In this document: piece by piece, positions 1 to 5,753 of the stretch | Layout of the letters: every line of letters starts with the position of its first letter | Numbering within the stretch: position 1 is the first letter of the stretch | Notes under the pieces: model-generated | The model's database searches: none | Told to the model about the DNA's origin: nothing | The model's input: the letters and a program-made list of their open reading frames with translations, nothing else | Assembly: GCF_022712295.1 (NCBI RefSeq) | Contig: NZ_JALAGT010000095.1 | Location: 1-13,059, forward strand | Source: Galactobacter sp. | Lineage (GTDB): Bacteria; Actinomycetota; Actinomycetes; Actinomycetales; Micrococcaceae | Length of the DNA stretch: 13,059 bases | Direction of reading: 5' to 3' | Made by a program: the position numbers and the translations under genes

Positions 1-49
1 CCTGTTGGTTGACCGGGGTCGCCGAGACGATACCGACAATTCCGCACAT
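1..49 (-). CDS. Class II glutamine amidotransferase, probable amidophosphoribosyltransferase PurF (5' end only)
   Basis: Only the first 16 codons are visible; the gene runs off the left edge. They read MCGIVGIVSATPVNQQ. Cys2 directly after Met is the N-terminal nucleophile of class II (Ntn) glutamine amidotransferases once Met is removed. An AGGAG ribosome-binding site lies 9 bases before the ATG (positions 59-63 on the plus strand). The family includes PurF, GlmS and asparagine synthase. The 'PVNQ' after the glycine-rich start is the pattern I associate with PurF of the short-N-terminus type, so phosphoribosylamine formation in purine synthesis is the best guess. The usual actinobacterial PurF instead has an N-terminal extension and an ECGVFG-type start, so this could be a second or non-standard copy. 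The family is secure; the member is inference from 16 residues. Confidence 0.6.
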   Translation of the reverse strand, partial: MCGIVGIVSATPVNQQ

Positions 50-692
50 GAGGTGGGTCTCCTGGGGATTCGGAGTGGGTGACGCGCGAAGGCACGCGTG
101 ATGCCAGACGCGAGTTGAGCAGTGGTCAGATCCAAATCTAGTGCCTCTGGGCCATCCTCGCTGCCAGAGCAGAGTCGCGACTCGGCTGATCCTCGGATTC
201 TCGGGGGCACGGGTTCCATTCACGTGCACGTTCAATCCCTAGGTTCACGGGGATCCACTGGCCGATTGCAGGACGACGCCCCTGTGGACTGTCTCTCAGA
301 TCACGTTTCGTTCACGTGTCATAAGCGGCGGCGTCATAAGCCTGAGGAGCCGGTCCGGCCCGTCCGGCCTGTTGGGCCTGCCCGGCCAGCCGGTGACCGG
401 TCAGCTGCGCCTGCCGTGCAGCCGAGTCCGGTACGGCCAGGTCCTTGAATTCATTGCGATCAACTCCGCGCTGCCTCGTCCGGGGCACGTGTCCGCGCAA
501 GGCGGGCATACCCCGTCGAGCACAAGGCCTACTGGTGCCAACTCGCACGGTTCTGGCGACTGCGCGGCGTGTCGCATCCCGGTTGTCCACATTTGCTGCG
601 GGTGTGGCTCCATACCGTGGTGCTGATTGCCAAGGTGTCGGTATCGGCCAGTCGCAACAGGGCGGATGGCCGCCTGCACAGGAGGCATCATC
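50..692. other. Long intergenic region with CACGT motif cluster
   Basis: I see no convincing gene here. Open frames on both strands lack ribosome-binding sites and have low-complexity Arg/Pro/Gly/Ala products typical of high-GC chance frames. The region separates the divergent amidotransferase and ssb genes, so it should hold both promoters. A TAGATT -10-like hexamer for the minus strand lies at 135-140, without a good -35. CACGTG occurs at 221-226, 313-318 and 486-491; the first two are preceded by TT. TCACGT is also directly repeated at 301-306 and 312-317, one helical turn apart. GTCATAAGC is repeated at 318-326 and 333-341. I found no tRNA-like or long hairpin structure. Confidence 0.5.
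681..685 (+). promoter_or_regulatory. Ribosome-binding site deciding the ssb start
   Basis: GGAGG lies 7 bases before ATG 693. It selects that ATG over in-frame upstream starts at 627 and 666, which have no such site. Confidence 0.75.
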
Positions 693-1331
693 ATGACCAG
701 TACCAACATCATCATCAGAGGTAGGGCCGGAGCAGACGCGGAGGGTGGGGTCTCCACGTCGGGCAAGGCATGGGCCCGGGTCCGTGTCGCTGTGACCGAA
801 CGGTTCCGCGGCGCCGACGGCACCTGGGTGGATGGGAACACCACCTGGTACAGCGTGAGCTGCTTCAACGAGCTGGCCCGGAACGTCCTGGCAGGTGTGA
901 AAATCGGCGATCCCGTGGTGGCCACCGGCAGTTTCACCGTGGAGGAATGGGTCCGGGAGACGGACGGGGCCCGATTCCTGACGCCCACGCTCCGAGCCGT
1001 CAGTATGGGACATGACATGAGCCTTGGACTCAGCAACTTCGCCAGGAGACCTCGGCCAGAGGAGGCCAAGGACGAAGCAGAGCACGGTGCGCAGGATGCC
1101 GGGGGTGGGGAAGGCCGCCCCGACAATGTCGATGCGAACGGCGTCATTCTTGGAACGACACCAGTGCAGGCAGCCACTGTCGGGACCGGGTTCATCGGCG
1201 GACCGCCGGCTCCGCCGACTTCGGGCGAGAGCTTTACCGGTGAGACGGGTGCCGGCGACGGGGACGCCGACAAGGAGGACTATGGCGTGTACTCAGCATC
1301 GTCGGCCGCATCGGCGCACTCGGCAGCCTGA
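693..1331 (+). CDS. ssb: Single-stranded DNA-binding protein without acidic C-terminal tip
   Basis: 212 residues. The first ~110 form the OB fold that binds single-stranded DNA during replication and repair. Typical segments are the N-terminal strand (IIIRGRAGADAEG), the KAWARVRVAVTE strand, the WYSVSCFNELARN segment (usually WxxVxxFxxxAEN) and the VVATGSFTVEEW strand. A Gly/Glu/Asp/Ser-rich flexible tail follows. The tail is acidic near the end (DGDADKEDYG) but finishes in SSAASAHSAA, not the DDDIPF-type tip through which main SSB proteins recruit partners. This resembles the second actinobacterial paralogue (Streptomyces SsbB type). The main ssb is normally found between rpsF and rplI; here the neighbour is ettA, which also points to the paralogue. 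The start is fixed by GGAGG at 681-685. The SSB family is secure; the paralogue assignment is inference. Confidence 0.88.
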   Translation: MTSTNIIIRGRAGADAEGGVSTSGKAWARVRVAVTERFRGADGTWVDGNTTWYSVSCFNELARNVLAGVKIGDPVVATGSFTVEEWVRETDGARFLTPTLRAVSMGHDMSLGLSNFARRPRPEEAKDEAEHGAQDAGGGEGRPDNVDANGVILGTTPVQAATVGTGFIGGPPAPPTSGESFTGETGAGDGDADKEDYGVYSASSAASAHSAA

Positions 1332-1352
1332 GCATCGCATGCGGATCGGAGA

Positions 1353-1391
1353 GCCGGTGTTCGGGACCGAGGGGAAGTCCCGAACACCGGC
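1353..1391 (+). terminator. Perfect 15-bp hairpin after ssb
   Basis: GCCGGTGTTCGGGAC at 1353-1367 pairs perfectly with 1377-1391 around a 9-base loop, starting 22 bases after the ssb stop. No T run follows, so it is an L-shaped actinobacterial terminator or an RNA-stabilising hairpin. It separates ssb from ettA. Confidence 0.65.
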
Positions 1392-1491
1392 AGAGTGTCG
1401 TGGGTGGTGAGCTTGGTCGTTACTTGAACTGAGGACGGCATCTGCAGCCGGTGGCGTGCCGACCAAGTCCGAAGCAAGTCCCAAGCATCGC

Positions 1492-1519
1492 TTGCGCGAC
1501 CACTAGACTGGGCTGTAGT
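1492..1519 (+). promoter_or_regulatory. Possible ettA promoter (weak)
   Basis: TTGCGC (1492-1497) and TGTAGT (1514-1519) are 16 bases apart, about 90 bases before the ettA start. Another -10-like hexamer, TAGACT, sits at 1504-1509. The hairpin upstream implies that ettA has its own promoter. The exact hexamers are a guess. Confidence 0.25.
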
Positions 1520-1608
1520 GCGTTGAGACCTGCGGTTCTTGCCGCCGCAACGCGGACCATCAATGGGCGGCTCAGCCGTCTGCAATCGACACGACAAGAG
1601 TGGAGAGC

Positions 1609-3291
1609 ATGGCGGAGTTCATCTACACCATGACCAAGGCCCGAAAGGCCGTGGGAGACAAGGTCATCCTCGATGACGTGAGCATGTCGTTCTACCCCGG
1701 AGCCAAGATCGGCGTCGTGGGCCCCAACGGTGCCGGTAAGTCCACGATTCTCAAGATCATGGCCGGGCTGGACACCCCCTCCAACGGCGAGGCGCGCCTC
1801 AGCCCCGGCTACTCCGTGGGCATCCTGCTGCAGGAGCCGCCGTTGAACGAGGAGAAGACCGTGCTCGGCAACGTCCAGGAGGGCGTCGGCGAGATCTACG
1901 AGAAGCTCACTCGGTACAACGAGATCTCTGAGGAGATGACCAAGCCGGACGCCGATTTCGACTCCCTGCTGGAGGAGATGGGCTCCCTGCAGACCGAGAT
2001 CGACGCGGCCGACGCTTGGGACATCGACTCCCAGTTGGAACAGGCCATGGACGCCCTGCAGTGTCCCCCGGGAGATTCCGCCGTCACGCAGCTCTCCGGT
2101 GGTGAGCGTCGTCGCGTTGCGCTCTGCAAGCTGCTGCTCTCCAAGCCCGACCTGCTGCTTCTCGATGAGCCCACCAACCACCTGGATGCAGAGAGCGTGC
2201 TCTGGCTGGAGCAGCACCTGCAGTCCTACCACGGAGCAGTGCTCGCTGTGACCCACGACCGGTACTTCCTGGACCATGTGGCCCAGTGGATCGCCGAAGT
2301 GGACCGCGGTCGCCTGATTCCTTACGAGGGCAACTACTCCACGTACCTGGAGAAGAAGCGGGAACGCCTCGAGGTCCAGGGCAAGAAGGACGCCAAGCTG
2401 GCCAAGCGTCTCGGCGAGGAACTCGAGTGGGTTCGCTCCAACGCCAAGGGTCGCCAGACCAAGTCCAAGGCTCGTCTGGCCAAGTACGAGGAGATGGCGG
2501 CCGAGGCCGAGAAGACCCGGAAGCTGGACTTCGAGGAGATCCAGATCCCGCCGGGACCGCGCCTGGGCACCCTGGTGCTTGAGGCAGACAAGATCGAGAA
2601 GGGCTTCGACGGTCGCACCTTGATCAAGGATCTCTCCTTCTCGCTGCCCCGTAACGGCATCGTCGGCGTGATCGGTCCCAACGGCGTGGGTAAGTCCACG
2701 CTGTTCAAGACCATCGTGGGTCTGGAGTCGCTCGACGGCGGAACGCTCAAGATCGGTGACACGGTCAAGCTCTCCTACGTGGACCAGAACCGTGGCGGCA
2801 TCGATCCGGAGCAGAACGTGTGGCAGGTCGTCTCAGATGGCCTGGACTACATCAACGTCGGTTCGGTCGAAATGCCGTCCCGTGCTTACGTCTCCGCCTT
2901 CGGCTTCAAGGGTCCGGATCAGCAGAAGAAGGCCGGTGTGCTCTCCGGTGGTGAGCGCAACCGCTTGAATCTGGCCCTGACACTGAAGCAGGGCGGCAAC
3001 CTGTTGCTGCTCGATGAGCCAACCAACGACCTCGACGTCGAAACCCTGGCCAGCCTGGAGAACGCCCTTCTGGAGTTCCCCGGCTGTGCAGTGGTGGTCT
3101 CTCACGACCGCTGGTTCCTGGACCGGATCGCCACCCACATCCTGGCTTACGAGGGCACGGAGGAGGACCCGGCGAACTGGTACTGGTTCGAGGGCAACTT
3201 CGAGTCCTACGAAAAGAACAAGGTTGAGCGCTTGGGTCCTGAGGCCGCCAAGCCCCATCGTGTGACGCACCGCCGCCTGACCCGCGACTGA
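1609..3291 (+). CDS. ettA: Energy-dependent translational throttle protein EttA (ABC-F ATPase)
   Basis: 560 residues, the normal EttA length. It is a cytosolic ABC-F protein with two ATPase domains and no membrane part. The family binds the ribosomal E site and gates the first elongation steps according to ATP/ADP. Domain 1 has Walker A GPNGAGKST at 38-46, signature LSGGERRR, and Walker B LLLLDEPTNHLD. A charged linker (arm) follows, with YEGNYSTYLEKK and many Lys/Arg/Glu residues. Domain 2 has Walker A GPNGVGKST, signature LSGGERNR, and Walker B LLLLDEPTNDLD. The start MAEFIYTM is the conserved EttA N-terminus, so ATG 1609 is chosen over GTG 1600; GGAG at 1602-1605 is close to it. The C-terminus HRVTHRRLTRD is also typical. 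Nothing appears broken. A strong terminator follows. Confidence 0.96.
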   Translation: MAEFIYTMTKARKAVGDKVILDDVSMSFYPGAKIGVVGPNGAGKSTILKIMAGLDTPSNGEARLSPGYSVGILLQEPPLNEEKTVLGNVQEGVGEIYEKLTRYNEISEEMTKPDADFDSLLEEMGSLQTEIDAADAWDIDSQLEQAMDALQCPPGDSAVTQLSGGERRRVALCKLLLSKPDLLLLDEPTNHLDAESVLWLEQHLQSYHGAVLAVTHDRYFLDHVAQWIAEVDRGRLIPYEGNYSTYLEKKRERLEVQGKKDAKLAKRLGEELEWVRSNAKGRQTKSKARLAKYEEMAAEAEKTRKLDFEEIQIPPGPRLGTLVLEADKIEKGFDGRTLIKDLSFSLPRNGIVGVIGPNGVGKSTLFKTIVGLESLDGGTLKIGDTVKLSYVDQNRGGIDPEQNVWQVVSDGLDYINVGSVEMPSRAYVSAFGFKGPDQQKKAGVLSGGERNRLNLALTLKQGGNLLLLDEPTNDLDVETLASLENALLEFPGCAVVVSHDRWFLDRIATHILAYEGTEEDPANWYWFEGNFESYEKNKVERLGPEAAKPHRVTHRRLTRD

Positions 3292-3313
3292 GGTCCGGGC
3301 GCAGCGAGGCTGG

Positions 3314-3354
3314 AAAAGGGACCGTCGGAATTCAACATTCCGGCGGTCCCTTTT
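3314..3354. terminator. Bidirectional Rho-independent terminator between ettA and tesB
   Basis: AAAAGGGACCGTCGGAAT (3314-3331) pairs with 3337-3354 through 18 pairs, including one G-T, around a 5-base loop. The stem is flanked by AAAA and TTTT, so it can end transcription from ettA on the plus strand and tesB on the minus strand. Confidence 0.9.
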
Positions 3355-3394
3355 GGCACCTCATCAGGCGCCGCACCAACAAGCGCCGGACCGT

Positions 3395-4261
3395 TCAGTT
3401 CAGCCGTACCATGCCCTCCTGGGCCACCGTGGCGACGAGTTCTCCGGCACGGTTGAAGATCGAGCCACGGATCAGCGCTCGGGAGTCCTGGGCGCTCGTG
3501 GCTTCCTGCACGTAGAGCAGCCATTCGTCGGCCCGGGCGGGCCGGTGCCACCACATGCCATGGTCCAGGCTGGCCATGTGCATCTTCTTTCCTGCGGCGG
3601 AGAGCCAACTCTCGCCGGCGCGGCGCAGAGACGTCTCGATGAGGGTGTAGTCGGAGGCGTAGGCCAAGGCGGCGCGCTGGAGGTTCTCCGGAGCATCGAA
3701 ATCACCCTTCAGCCTCATCCAGACCAGGTTGCGTTCCGTGACCCCGTTGGTGGAGACGAACGCGGATCCATCCGGATAGCGCAGGTCGAAGGGGCGAACC
3801 ACGCCCCATTCCCTGGCCATGGGGTGTTCGATCGCGGCCAATTCGTCCGAGGCGCTGGGCAGGGTCTCGGGGTCCGGAACGCCTTGCGGCATGGTGTCCT
3901 GGTAGGTCGGACCGGAGCCTGAGACCTCGAAGGAGGAGATCATGGAGAGGATCGGCGTTCCGTCCTGATAGGCGTGGACGCGGCGGGCCGAGAACGAGCG
4001 GCCGTCGCGCAGCCTGGAGACTCCGTAGGTGATGGGTTTCGAGACGTCACCGGGCCGTAGGAAGTATCCGTGGAGAGAATGGATGTTGCGGTCGTCATCG
4101 ACCGTTCGGGACGCGGCCACGACGGCCTGAGCCAGCACCTGCCCGCCGAAGACTCGGTCGCGTTCGGAGGCGGGCGTGTGCCCCACGAAGATGTCTTCGG
4201 AGGTCCTGGCCTCGGACGGCGCCAGATCCAGGAGTCGTGCCAGGTCGATGGTGGAGGGCAA
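3395..4261 (-). CDS. tesB: Acyl-CoA thioesterase II (TesB family)
   Basis: 288 residues, matching the double-hotdog TesB family (~285). It hydrolyses acyl-CoA thioesters to free fatty acid and CoA in the cytosol. The N-terminal hotdog contains VFGGQVLAQA (37-46) and HSLHGYFLRPG (61-71). The C-terminal one contains LAYASDYTLIET (199-210), MASLDHGMWWHRP and VAQEGMVRLN. Residues corresponding to the E. coli catalytic set (Asp204, Thr228, Gln278) appear as Asp204, Ser231 and Gln281. Thr to Ser is a mild replacement. The start is TTG, because AAGGAG lies 7 bases upstream and no ATG or GTG fits. It is divergent from the unknown gene at 4345 and convergent with ettA. Confidence 0.93.
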   Translation of the reverse strand: MPSTIDLARLLDLAPSEARTSEDIFVGHTPASERDRVFGGQVLAQAVVAASRTVDDDRNIHSLHGYFLRPGDVSKPITYGVSRLRDGRSFSARRVHAYQDGTPILSMISSFEVSGSGPTYQDTMPQGVPDPETLPSASDELAAIEHPMAREWGVVRPFDLRYPDGSAFVSTNGVTERNLVWMRLKGDFDAPENLQRAALAYASDYTLIETSLRRAGESWLSAAGKKMHMASLDHGMWWHRPARADEWLLYVQEATSAQDSRALIRGSIFNRAGELVATVAQEGMVRLN

Positions 4262-4268
4262 GGTGGAT

Positions 4269-4274
4269 CTCCTT
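4269..4274 (-). promoter_or_regulatory. Ribosome-binding site supporting the tesB TTG start
   Basis: AAGGAG on the minus strand lies 7 bases from TTG at 4259-4261. This is near-ideal spacing and makes the rare start codon credible. Confidence 0.75.
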
Positions 4275-4312
4275 GGGGGTGTCAGTGGAGCATGGGGGAA
4301 CTTCTGCTGTCG

Positions 4313-4318
4313 ATCCTA
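4313..4318 (-). promoter_or_regulatory. Candidate -10 element for tesB
   Basis: TAGGAT on the minus strand matches the high-GC actinobacterial -10 form and lies about 50 bases before the tesB start. No clear -35 is visible, so this is tentative. The promoter of the divergent gene at 4345 must share these 83 bases. Confidence 0.35.
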
Positions 4319-4344
4319 ACGACGTGCGTGGAAGACTGGAGTAC

Positions 4345-5010
4345 ATGTGTGCCGAGTCGTCTTCCACTACCCGCCTGGTCTTGGGCGATTCCACCGATGT
4401 GAGGGATCTGGATGTGTTCCTGGCGAGGTCGGTTCGTGTTCGCGATGGGGTGGCCCGGTTGGTGGTTCGTGGCAGCGCTCTGGCCGTCCATGTCGCAGCG
4501 GCCTTCCCCTTGATTCTCGGATCAGGGGGACCCACGATCGTGGGCCAGCGAGGGGCCCGGCTGGCGGAGCCGGCCGTCTTGGACGTGGTGGTTCCCGTGG
4601 GGGAGGTCCGCGATCGTCTTGCGCGCATGCAGCGCACGGACTCCACGGTGTTCGACGTTCCGCCGTCGCGCCCCAGTGCGCCGTGGACGGCGACGCTTCC
4701 TCTGTCCGTGCCGTGGCAGGAGAGAGGCCCTGTGCCCGACGACGTGTGGTTGACTGCCGGGCCAAACGTCGCGTCCGCGGTGAGCGACTCGCTCCCTACC
4801 GATCCGGGTCAGGCCATGGTCTTCCAAGCCCGCGATGCATTGTGGGGACAGTCGGCGCCGGACCTGGGGGAGGGGGCCGTACTCGGCGCCGCCTTCGTGG
4901 CCGATGCCTATGGTTTCCTGTCCGCAGGCGGCCGGTCGCGGCGCTTCACCTCGGGTACCTGGGAACGACTGAGTTCGAGGGGTGGGACGCTGCTCTGGCG
5001 CGCCGGGTGA
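4345..5010 (+). CDS. Hypothetical protein between tesB and glbO
   Basis: 221 residues; I do not recognise a named family. Coding is supported by sustained G/C-rich third positions, a GGAG close before ATG 4345 (4338-4341) and a further GGAA at 4330-4333. It is also the only frame that fills the space between tesB and glbO. The product is Val/Leu/Ala/Arg-rich with no signal peptide or clear membrane helix. It looks like a soluble alpha/beta protein, with hydrophobic strands such as VARLVVRGSALAVHVAAAF and AEPAVLDVVVPVGEVRDRL. It ends GGTLLWRAG. I believe similar unnamed proteins sit beside thioesterase and globin genes in related Micrococcaceae, but this is from memory. It ends exactly next to the glbO stop codon. 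Function unknown. Confidence 0.7.
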   Translation: MCAESSSTTRLVLGDSTDVRDLDVFLARSVRVRDGVARLVVRGSALAVHVAAAFPLILGSGGPTIVGQRGARLAEPAVLDVVVPVGEVRDRLARMQRTDSTVFDVPPSRPSAPWTATLPLSVPWQERGPVPDDVWLTAGPNVASAVSDSLPTDPGQAMVFQARDALWGQSAPDLGEGAVLGAAFVADAYGFLSAGGRSRRFTSGTWERLSSRGGTLLWRAG

Positions 5011-5559
5011 TCAGCCCGCGGTATTGATCATCGCCGTGGCTGCGCGCTCGAAGTAGTCCCACATCATGCCGTCGTACAGCGGCGGCAGCTGCACCTCGTC
5101 GAGGGCGCCCCGCATGCACGTGAGCCAGCGTTCGCGGGCATCCGCGTCTACCTTGTACGGGATGTGCCGCATCCGCAGCCGTGGGTGTCCACGCAGCTCC
5201 GAGTAGGTGGTTGGCCCGCCCCAGTACTGGATCAGGAACAGCTTGAGGCGTTCCTCGGCCGGACCGAGATCTTCCTCGGGGTACATGGCATGCAGGACCG
5301 GGTCCTCGGCCACGCCCCGGTAGAACGCGGCCGAGATCCGCGCGAAGGTCTCTTCGCCGCCGACAGCGGCGTACACCGACGCCGGATCACCCGTGTCCAC
5401 GGGTACTTCGGTGCCCGACGGCTGGGTGTCGGTTTCCCGCGCTGCGCGCCCCTTGGCGCGCAGGCCGAGCTGCAGTCCTTCGCGACCGCTGGGGACGGCG
5501 GCTTCTGCGAGGGTCTCGGGAGAATCGGGATGCGGATTGCCGGACGGGGTGGAGGTCAT
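5011..5559 (-). CDS. glbO: Truncated haemoglobin group II (trHbO)
   Basis: 182 residues. The globin domain (about 61-182) closely follows mycobacterial GlbO, a haem protein binding oxygen and linked to respiration and reactive nitrogen or oxygen chemistry. Key positions map as TyrB10 = Tyr80, TyrCD1 = Tyr93, proximal HisF8 = His132 (in HPRLRMRH) and TrpG8 = Trp145. The YWGGPTTYSELRG loop is typical. Residues 1-60 are an extra, polar, low-complexity N-terminus absent from the ~128-residue M. tuberculosis protein. No better internal start with a ribosome-binding site is visible. ATG 5559 has no ribosome-binding site but sits 6 bases after GACAAT, suggesting a leaderless mRNA. The gene is convergent, without a gap, with the unknown gene ending at 5010. 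Confidence 0.93.
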   Translation of the reverse strand: MTSTPSGNPHPDSPETLAEAAVPSGREGLQLGLRAKGRAARETDTQPSGTEVPVDTGDPASVYAAVGGEETFARISAAFYRGVAEDPVLHAMYPEEDLGPAEERLKLFLIQYWGGPTTYSELRGHPRLRMRHIPYKVDADARERWLTCMRGALDEVQLPPLYDGMMWDYFERAATAMINTAG

Positions 5560-5565
5560 GTACCC

Positions 5566-5574
5566 ATTGTCTCA
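5566..5574 (-). promoter_or_regulatory. Extended -10 element for leaderless glbO
   Basis: On the minus strand TGA-GACAAT forms an extended -10 (TGN plus hexamer). It lies 6 bases before the ATG, so transcription would begin at or near the A of the start codon. The -35 region is G/C-rich and not recognisable. Confidence 0.45.
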
Positions 5575-5742
5575 GCTCGGTGGCGGCCGTGCGGTCCGGG
5601 TGGAGTTCCCGCGTCACCGAGCTCACATGTGATCGCTCGGAGGATGCTCCCGCAAGATGTCACAATGATCGTGTTATCACTTGATGTATGTGGCTTCACC
5701 ATTCATCGAGTGCTGTTCTGCACAGACACCTTTACCAAATTC

Positions 5743-5747
5743 GGGAG
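5743..5747 (+). promoter_or_regulatory. Ribosome-binding site deciding the nuclease start
   Basis: GGGAG lies 6 bases before ATG 5754. Starting there places the hydrophobic signal segment directly at the N-terminus, unlike the upstream in-frame ATG at 5688, which lacks a site. Confidence 0.7.
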
Positions 5748-5753
5748 CGTTGC

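Noticed and set aside
122..626. Plus-strand open frames in the long intergenic region
   Set aside because: No ribosome-binding site, and Pro/Arg/Ser/Gly-rich products ending in a Pro-rich run. They look like chance frames of G/C-rich DNA.
312..1273. Two overlapping minus-strand open frames opposite ssb and its upstream region
   Set aside because: No ribosome-binding site, Arg/Pro/Ala-rich products, and overlap with a secure ssb gene on the other strand. Shorter internal starts near 514 also lack a site.
1420..2277. Minus-strand open frame (285 codons) opposite ettA
   Set aside because: It mirrors the EttA coding frame, with low-complexity Leu/Gly/Val/Gln content and no start signal.
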